A program made the position numbers and the translations under genes. Below the pieces are notes generated by a model. That model did no database searches, was not told the DNA's origin, and saw only the letters and a program-made list of their open reading frames with translations. Below are positions 1 through 4,494 of a stretch of 5,082 nt of DNA, piece by piece. Source of the stretch: Bacillota bacterium (GTDB lineage Bacteria; Bacillota_I; Bacilli_A; RF39; UBA660). The DNA is taken from positions 1 to 5,082 of the forward strand of contig JAGZRP010000082.1 in NCBI GenBank assembly GCA_018381595.1, read 5' to 3'. Every line of letters starts with the position of its first letter. The stretch's first letter is position 1.

Positions 1-21
1 GGTCAAGAAATGAGTGATAAC

Positions 22-843
22 ATGCCAGAATTACCAGAAGTAGAAACCATTAAAAGAACCTTAAATATTGAACTCAAAGGGAAGAAAATACTTGCGGCAC
101 AAGTAAATTATGCGCCAATTATTGCAGAACCAAGTGTGGAAGAATTTACAAAGCAAATCGCAAATAAGACGATACAAGATATGAAACGACTTGGGAAATG
201 GCTTATTTTTGACCTAGATGATTATGTCTTATTATCCCACTTAAGAATGGAGGGAAGATATTTATTTCGGGAGGTAGAAGAACCTATTTTAAAGCATGAG
301 CATGTTGTTTTTACACTAGATGATGGAAGAAGTTTTCGTTATCAAGATACACGCAAGTTTGGACGTATGTATTTATTAAAAAAAGAAGAAGCATACATTA
401 GACCACCACTTTCATTACTTGGATTAGAACCATGGGATGAGAAATTAACGGTAACTTACTTGAAAGATAAGTTAAAAAATAAAACAATTCCGATTAAGAG
501 TGCACTTTTAGACCAAACGATTATCACCGGAATTGGAAATATCTATGATAATGAGATTTTGTTTCTAAGTAAAATTCGTCCTACAAAAAGAGCCAATCAT
601 TTGACGAAAAAAGAGTTGGAATGTATCATTGAAAATACAAAAAATGTATTAAGAGAAGCAATAGAACTTGGAGGAACTACCATTCGTAGTTACCATCCAA
701 AAGAGGGGGTAAATGGTTTATTTGCTCAAAAATTGTATGTCCATAGAAAAGAAGGAGAGCCGTGTTCTATTTGTGGAAATCCAATTCAAAAGAAATTTAT
801 TCAAGGGCGTAGTAGTTACTATTGTTCTCATTGTCAAAAATAA
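22..843 (+). CDS. mutM: Formamidopyrimidine-DNA glycosylase (Fpg/MutM), 273 aa
   Basis: Bifunctional base-excision repair enzyme that removes 8-oxoguanine and other oxidised purines and nicks the DNA by beta/delta elimination; cytoplasmic. The ATG at 22 is chosen over the in-frame ATG at 10 because the family requires mature Pro2-Glu3, and the sequence reads MPELPEVET from 22; Pro2 is the Schiff-base nucleophile. Lys59 (RLGKWL) matches the conserved catalytic-domain lysine, HLRMEGR (about 74-80) carries the intercalating Met, and GIGNIYDNE (about 170-178) is the helix-two-turn-helix. The C-terminal zinc finger has Cys248, Cys251, Cys268 and Cys271, with Arg263 in GRSSYYC. Length is normal for the family (about 270-280) and it looks intact. 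The ribosome site before 22 is weak, and two other frames end at bases 11-17, so a gene just upstream (polA is usual in Firmicutes) may be co-transcribed; that gene is not visible. Confidence 0.97.
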   Translation: MPELPEVETIKRTLNIELKGKKILAAQVNYAPIIAEPSVEEFTKQIANKTIQDMKRLGKWLIFDLDDYVLLSHLRMEGRYLFREVEEPILKHEHVVFTLDDGRSFRYQDTRKFGRMYLLKKEEAYIRPPLSLLGLEPWDEKLTVTYLKDKLKNKTIPIKSALLDQTIITGIGNIYDNEILFLSKIRPTKRANHLTKKELECIIENTKNVLREAIELGGTTIRSYHPKEGVNGLFAQKLYVHRKEGEPCSICGNPIQKKFIQGRSSYYCSHCQK

Positions 844-866
844 AAAAGGTGTAGATACATCTTTTT
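843..866 (+). terminator. Intrinsic terminator after mutM
   Basis: Ten-pair hairpin: arm AAAAAGGTGT (843-852), loop AGAT, arm ACATCTTTTT (857-866), with one G-T wobble. It begins on the last base of the mutM stop codon, and the T run forms the end of the 3' arm. The A/T-flanked symmetry means it could also act on the other strand, but no minus-strand gene needs it. Confidence 0.7.
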
Positions 867-917
867 CTATGGGAAACTTTTCCACAAGAAAAGTGGTAGG
901 GTAATAAAAGTACTTAT

Positions 918-953
918 TTGACACTAGTCAGACAATCAATAATTTGGTATAAT
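918..953 (+). promoter_or_regulatory. Extended -10 sigma-A promoter, likely for leader and prepilin
   Basis: A perfect TATAAT (948-953) is preceded by TGG (945-947), giving the extended -10 TGnTATAAT. A perfect TTGACA lies at 918-923, but 24 bases upstream, which is too far for a normal -35. At the correct 17-base spacing there is only TAGTCA (925-930). The extended -10 probably compensates. The predicted start near 960 would give a leader of about 250 bases before the prepilin. Confidence 0.7.
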
Positions 954-986
954 TTGAATAGAAAAAACTAAAGGAAGTGCGAATGT

Positions 987-1031
987 ATGAAAGTTAACAA
1001 AAAGTTACCATGGGGGGGGGTATTTAAGTAA
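987..1031 (+). CDS. Short leader ORF (14 aa) crossing a G9 tract
   Basis: The ORF reads MKVNKKLPWGGVFK then TAA. It follows the promoter closely and has a good ribosome site AAAGGAAG (970-977), nine bases before the ATG at 987; an ATG at 983 gives only four codons. Codons 9-12 are written by the run of nine G. If the run were one G shorter, the same frame would continue through 1021-1179 to a TGA, giving about 63 residues (WGGYLSNTSN... ending NPIEIKG). I do not recognise the product in either form. It may be a leader peptide, a phase-variable small protein, or chance. Confidence 0.35.
   Translation: MKVNKKLPWGGVFK
1012..1020 (+). repeat. Homopolymeric G9 tract
   Basis: Nine consecutive G residues in an otherwise AT-rich leader, directly after TTACCAT. 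Such tracts slip during replication and are a classic source of phase variation; they are also a common place for sequencing length errors. The tract lies inside a small ORF that has a promoter and ribosome site, about 190 bases before the prepilin start. Confidence 0.9.
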
Positions 1032-1081
1032 TACTTCCAATAGAAAACCAGATAATTTCGATAATGAAATAATAAAACAGA

Positions 1082-1110
1082 GTTGTTTTCATGGTGGAAA
1101 TAACTTTTTT
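1082..1110 (+). terminator. Weak terminator- or attenuator-like hairpin in the prepilin leader
   Basis: Arm GTTGTTTTC (1082-1090), loop ATGGTG, arm GAAATAAC (1097-1104), followed by six T (1105-1110). It has eight pairs with one G-T wobble and one bulged T, so it is AT-rich and weak. Its place between the promoter and the prepilin would suit attenuation, with translation of the short upstream ORF deciding folding; this is inference. Confidence 0.35.
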
Positions 1111-1213
1111 GCTGTGTGCAAATTATCTCGCTTTTTGCCATGCTTTCGCAACAAAAATCCTATAGAAATAAAGGGATGATTATGATAATATGAAAGTAGA
1201 GAGGAAGTAAAAA

Positions 1214-2356
1214 GTGAAAAGGGAAAAAGGATTTACATTAATCGAATTACTAGCAGTCATTGTGATACTTGCAGTCATCGCATTAATTGCAACGCCATTA
1301 ATCATGGGAACAATCACAAAAGCAAAGAAGAATGCATTTAAGGATACTGCATATGGAATCTTAAAAGCAGGGGAAAAATATACCGCTGAAATACTTTTGG
1401 AAAGTGAGAATACGTATGAAGGAGAAACCATCACTCTTCCAAATCATGATAAATTAGATTATAAAGGTCAAGACCCATTGGGAGGACAAATGAATATCAC
1501 CAAGGATGGAGAGATATCAATCATTATGTATAATAATTCCTGGTGTGCCAAGAAAGAAGTAACAGATAAAGAAGTAAAAGTAGAAAAATATGATAAGGAT
1601 ACATGTAAGATAAAAATTAATTTAGTAAATTATATAACATCTTTAAATGTAGAAGGAAATAACGAAGGATTATTCACGGATGATTATGGAAATACCCGCT
1701 ATCGTGGTTCTAATAGTGAAGTAAAAAATTATGTGACATTTAACAATGAAGTATGGAGAGTTATCGGGATTTTTGAAGGAAAAGTGAAACTTATTCGAAA
1801 TAAGTCCCTAGAAATTAAGGACTGGAATGAAACAGGTACAAATAATTGGGATACGTCAACGTTAAAAACATACTTAAATGGAGAATATTATAATAGTTTA
1901 AGCAGTACATCAAAAAATCAGATAGAAACAAGTATCTTCTATTTAGGAGGACATACAACACCAAGTGGCATGTATGCGAAAACAATGTATGAAAAGGAAA
2001 GGGGAACAACGGTATATACAGGAAATCCAACAACAACAAATCAAAATATAGGGCTCATGTATCCAAGTGATTATGGGTATGCGGCAAGAAGTACATGTAG
2101 TAACGACCTCTACAATTACACAGCTCCAAATTGTAGTACGTCTGGAAACTGGCTTTATATAACGAGTAGATATCAATGGTTACAAACTCCTCAATCTAAC
2201 TCCGCTTTGTATGCGTTCCTTGTGGACAACTCGGGCTATGTCGACAGAGGCAACATTACGACTGCATATGCGCTGCGCCCAGTTATCCATCTAAAATCAA
2301 ATATTGGAATCACAGGAGGAGATGGGACCAGTGCGAATCCATATGTCATTAGTTAG
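1214..2356 (+). CDS. Type IV prepilin-like protein with C-terminal variable display domain, 380 aa
   Basis: Secreted pilin-like surface protein. The start is GTG 1214, with GAGGAAG six bases upstream. Residues 1-6 (MKREKG) are a class III signal peptide; a prepilin peptidase would cut after Gly6, leaving FTLIELLAVIVILAVIALIATPLI with the conserved Glu at mature position 5. Residues 7-30 form the hydrophobic helix. Residues 35-135 resemble a pseudopilin stalk with a Cys111/Cys131 pair. Residues 135-380 form a separate domain containing EVWRVIG, IGLMYPSDYGYA, a Cys295/Cys307 pair, a WLQTP block, ALRPVIHL, and a GITGGDGTSANPY ending. I recall this architecture as a repeated family in uncultured gut Bacilli, and the domain resembles C-type-lectin-like targets of diversity-generating retroelements. 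At 380 residues it is much longer than ordinary major pilins, so display or adhesion is likelier than fibre building. No pilus assembly ATPase or platform gene lies nearby. The ligand is unknown. Confidence 0.85.
   Translation: MKREKGFTLIELLAVIVILAVIALIATPLIMGTITKAKKNAFKDTAYGILKAGEKYTAEILLESENTYEGETITLPNHDKLDYKGQDPLGGQMNITKDGEISIIMYNNSWCAKKEVTDKEVKVEKYDKDTCKIKINLVNYITSLNVEGNNEGLFTDDYGNTRYRGSNSEVKNYVTFNNEVWRVIGIFEGKVKLIRNKSLEIKDWNETGTNNWDTSTLKTYLNGEYYNSLSSTSKNQIETSIFYLGGHTTPSGMYAKTMYEKERGTTVYTGNPTTTNQNIGLMYPSDYGYAARSTCSNDLYNYTAPNCSTSGNWLYITSRYQWLQTPQSNSALYAFLVDNSGYVDRGNITTAYALRPVIHLKSNIGITGGDGTSANPYVIS
2177..2281 (+). other. Candidate variable region of the prepilin (DGR-target-like)
   Basis: Encodes residues 322-356, from the WLQTP block to ALRP. 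Bases 2221-2280 contain 34 G/C of 60, against about 35% in the earlier part of the same gene (21 of 60 at 1501-1560). Codons change too: AAC, GAC, GGC, GCG, CTG and CGC cluster here, whereas the rest of the gene prefers AT-ending codons. In DGR targets the variable repeat sits at the C-terminus of a lectin-like domain and ends in a fixed GC-rich block; the arrangement here matches. No template repeat or reverse transcriptase is in the window, so diversification would have to act from elsewhere. Confidence 0.45.
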
Positions 2357-2368
2357 GTAATGAATGAA

Positions 2369-2394
2369 AAAAAGGAAACCACAATTTCCTTTTT
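2369..2394. terminator. Bidirectional terminator between convergent genes
   Basis: Ten-pair perfect stem: AAAAAGGAAA (2369-2378), loop CCACAA, TTTCCTTTTT (2385-2394). It has A residues on the left and T residues on the right, so it works for the prepilin (+) and for the carboxypeptidase (-), whose TAA stop codon occupies 2393-2395. Confidence 0.85.
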
Positions 2395-3079
2395 ATTTTC
2401 CGTATTTTTTAAAGTAGTATTCATCTAGCGTCATATTTTCTTGATGTAACTGGTTTGCTAAATCAATTCCTACATAACGATAATGCCATGGTTCATATTT
2501 AAAACCAGTAATATCATAACCATCTTCTGGATATCTTAAAATGAATCCATATTCATGGGCATGTTTCTGCATCCATTCAAATTCTTTGGTATCGCGAAAT
2601 AAATTATAATCCCCATTACTTCCCATTACATCCAATGCAAGTCCTGTCTGATGTTCAGAGTGTCCAGGTCTCGCACTGCAACGATCAGCGTAATTTTTAC
2701 CACTGGTTTTGACATAATCATCATATAAGTCTTGTTGATAATGATAACTGCGATAATCAGATACTAAGACAATCTGATATCCTTCTTTTTTCGCATCCAT
2801 TGCTAGTTTTTCGAATGCTTCTTTTGCAGGTTTTCTTAAATGTTTGTCTTCAAATGCATAACTGATATCTACTTTTTCAAGATCTTTTGGCATATAATCT
2901 TTCGGAAGCTGGTAATTCTTATTAACTAGAACATCCAGCTTATCAGGATTTTTTACAATCTGGATATTTTTATAAAAATCAGAGAAGAGATTAAAGTCTT
3001 TGGTAAAGAAAATAATAACAAGAATAAATAAGACGACATAGACACATCTTTTAAAGTTTTTTTCGTTCAAAGTTATCAC
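2393..3079 (-). CDS. VanY-type D-alanyl-D-alanine carboxypeptidase (peptidase M15B), membrane-anchored, 228 aa
   Basis: Zinc D,D-carboxypeptidase that trims the terminal D-Ala from peptidoglycan stem peptides outside the membrane. Residues 11-26 are a single hydrophobic segment after a short basic N-terminus, so it is a signal anchor. After a linker containing the family-typical LVNKNYQLP (51-59), the catalytic domain shows SDYRSY (107-112), then SEHQTGLALD (141-150) giving zinc ligands His143 and Asp150, and EPWH (196-199) giving catalytic Glu196 and ligand His199. All key residues are present. No vanR/S/H/A/X genes are next to it, so general wall remodelling is more likely than glycopeptide resistance. 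Start choice is open: GTG 3079 has no ribosome site, whereas TTG 3070 (225 aa) has GGTGAT ending four bases before it. It stands alone, converging on the prepilin and diverging from the adhesin. Confidence 0.93.
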   Translation of the reverse strand: MITLNEKNFKRCVYVVLFILVIIFFTKDFNLFSDFYKNIQIVKNPDKLDVLVNKNYQLPKDYMPKDLEKVDISYAFEDKHLRKPAKEAFEKLAMDAKKEGYQIVLVSDYRSYHYQQDLYDDYVKTSGKNYADRCSARPGHSEHQTGLALDVMGSNGDYNLFRDTKEFEWMQKHAHEYGFILRYPEDGYDITGFKYEPWHYRYVGIDLANQLHQENMTLDEYYFKKYGK

Positions 3080-3080
3080 C

Positions 3081-3115
3081 AGTATAATATATGCGAGAAA
3101 TTAAAAAACTGTCTT
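3081..3115 (-). promoter_or_regulatory. Possible promoter of the carboxypeptidase gene
   Basis: On the minus strand the bases just before the GTG read CATATATTATACT, offering overlapping -10 candidates (CATATA 3093-3088, TATTAT 3089-3084, TATACT 3086-3081). A poor -35 AAGACA lies at 3115-3110. Because the -10 is so close, transcription would begin at or after the GTG, which favours the downstream TTG start. Weak evidence. Confidence 0.3.
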
Positions 3116-3156
3116 AAAATTCATATGACAAAAGTTTTAAAATCAACCTTAATTTC

Positions 3157-3185
3157 TTGATAAAGATGTCGATTTATGTTACAGT
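3157..3185 (+). promoter_or_regulatory. Promoter of the adhesin-sortase operon
   Basis: TTGATA (3157-3162, five of six to consensus), a 17-base spacer, then TACAGT (3180-3185) preceded by TGT, giving an extended -10. The start site would be near 3192. A strong ribosome site AAGGAG (3198-3203) follows, ten bases before the ATG. Confidence 0.65.
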
Positions 3186-3213
3186 ATATAGACGAAGAAG
3201 GAGATGTTTGTAA

Positions 3214-4494
3214 ATGAAAAAATGGAAGAGAAATATGAGTTTGGCAGTATTTATGATGATACTTTTTATGGTACCAAATATGGTATTTGCAAAAAGTGCA
3301 CCAGCAACCATTTCTGTAAAAGAAAAAGTACCTGTATTTGGACCATTGATTGGAGATACGCTTCAGTTTTATGGAAATGAATTAACAGATGGTAGATTGA
3401 GTTATTGTTTAGATTATCCAAAGCAAAGTCCAATGGGACAGACTTTGAAAAATACCAATCAAAAACTATCTTATGGATACCAATATATTATTGAAAATGG
3501 ATACCCATACAAAAAGATTACTGGGGATAACAATAGAGATTATTATATTACCCAAGTTGCGATTTATTGGTTACATGATAGAAAAGCAGGAGTGGCAGAT
3601 AGTAAAGATGGAATGTTAACAGCTGCATTTAAACAAACTGAAAGTGATCCATATCAATTAAGAAGTAAGATTAAAAGTTTAATGGAAACGGCGTTAGCAC
3701 AAGAAAAGAAACATACAACAAGTACGTCAATTGAGGCAAGTGCAAATCGTCAATTATCTTTTTCAAAAGATAAGAAATATTTTGTCTCATCTTTGATTAC
3801 AGTAACCGGTAGTAGTAATATGACATCTTATACGGTTTCAACAAATACGAGTAGTAAACATATTACAATTTTAGATGAGAATGGAAAAGCAAAAACAACT
3901 TTTCAGGCAAATGAGAAATTTTATATTCAAATTCCTGCATCAGAATTAAAAAACAAAGAGAGTATTGATTTAAAAATTACCGGGAAATTTGTAAATAAAT
4001 ACTATTATGTATATCAACCTGGAGATAGTAAATTTCAAACAATTACACCTCCAGAAGGATACGAAGAAGAAACTACCAAAAATACAAATGTCTCTTTTTA
4101 TCCAAACTTTAGTAAAATTACAATTATCAAAAAAGATGGAACAACTAAGGAAATAGTAGAAGGTGCAAAATTAGTTTTAAAAGATAAAGATGGAGTAGTG
4201 ATTGATGAGTGGGTGACAACGAGTACCCCACATGTGATTGATTATCTTCCATTTGGAGAATATACATTAGAAGAGTTAAGTGCACCAGATAATTATGTAT
4301 TAAGTAAAGAAATTATCCATATTACAACGACTGAAACAGATCCTGTAAAGGAAACTACTATGTATAATCAACCTTATATTGAAGTACCAGATACCAGTGT
4401 AAAAAGTTCTATGGTAATAACAGCTTTTGGCTTTATCATAATTGCTCTAGGGGCAGGGACCATTTATGTTACAAAGAAAAAAGCAGCAAAATAA
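3214..4494 (+). CDS. Cell-wall-anchored thioester-domain/CnaB adhesin, 426 aa
   Basis: Surface protein expected to bind host or matrix molecules covalently. Residues 1-26 are a signal peptide (basic start, hydrophobic core, VFA cleavage site). Residues 30-165 fit a thioester domain: Cys65 in LSYCLDYP and Gln114 in YITQVAIYW (the TQxA motif) are placed to form the internal Cys-Gln thioester. Residues 175-270 look like a beta-rich spacer domain. Residues 300-388 are a CnaB/SpaA-like fold (KITIIKKDG, GAKLVLKD, FGEYTLEELSAP, TTMYNQ) with a likely isopeptide between Lys306 and Asn385 helped by Glu354. The C-terminus is a sorting signal: VPDTS (391-395), hydrophobic 400-418, then KKKAAK. Ser replaces the usual Gly of LPXTG. 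The start has AAGGAG ten bases upstream. The sortase gene overlaps its 3' end. I infer thioester chemistry from the motifs alone. Confidence 0.9.
   Translation: MKKWKRNMSLAVFMMILFMVPNMVFAKSAPATISVKEKVPVFGPLIGDTLQFYGNELTDGRLSYCLDYPKQSPMGQTLKNTNQKLSYGYQYIIENGYPYKKITGDNNRDYYITQVAIYWLHDRKAGVADSKDGMLTAAFKQTESDPYQLRSKIKSLMETALAQEKKHTTSTSIEASANRQLSFSKDKKYFVSSLITVTGSSNMTSYTVSTNTSSKHITILDENGKAKTTFQANEKFYIQIPASELKNKESIDLKITGKFVNKYYYVYQPGDSKFQTITPPEGYEEETTKNTNVSFYPNFSKITIIKKDGTTKEIVEGAKLVLKDKDGVVIDEWVTTSTPHVIDYLPFGEYTLEELSAPDNYVLSKEIIHITTTETDPVKETTMYNQPYIEVPDTSVKSSMVITAFGFIIIALGAGTIYVTKKKAAK

Larger units (their letters stand above)
844..1213. other. 370-base intergenic leader region before the prepilin
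   Basis: No gene of normal size is seen here. In order it holds the mutM terminator, a second perfect 7-pair hairpin (ACTTTTC 876-882 / GAAAAGT 888-894, loop CACAA), an extended -10 promoter (to 953), a ribosome site (AAAGGAAG, 970-977), a 14-codon ORF crossing nine G residues, a weak hairpin followed by six T (1082-1110), and an AT-rich stretch (1176-1192) before the prepilin ribosome site. The length and the ordered signals suggest a regulated leader rather than plain spacer; that is inference. Confidence 0.5.

Noticed and set aside
10..21. mutM start at ATG 10 (MSDN extension)
   Set aside because: The enzyme needs Pro as residue 2 for its chemistry; only the ATG at 22 provides this.
918..923. 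Perfect TTGACA as the -35 partner of TATAAT 948-953
   Set aside because: The 24-base gap is too long for a sigma-A promoter; the extended -10 is the better explanation.
1190..1210. Six-codon ORF (MKVERK) just before the prepilin
   Set aside because: It has no ribosome site of its own and spans the prepilin ribosome site; likely chance.
1180..1434. Minus-strand ORF over the prepilin start
   Set aside because: It is antisense to the strongly conserved signal and helix; no ribosome site; no recognisable product.
1815..2176. Two minus-strand ORFs within the prepilin
   Set aside because: Shadow frames with tyrosine/leucine-rich or low-sense translations; the plus-strand product is clearly a protein family member.
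2393..3079. Glycopeptide-resistance vanY
   Set aside because: The domain fits VanY, but no van regulatory or ligase genes are adjacent; a housekeeping wall-trimming role is more likely.
3100..3145. Possible operator in the divergent spacer (AAAACT...AGTTTT and repeated TTAAAAT)
   Set aside because: The arms are short and A/T-only, as expected by chance in this composition.
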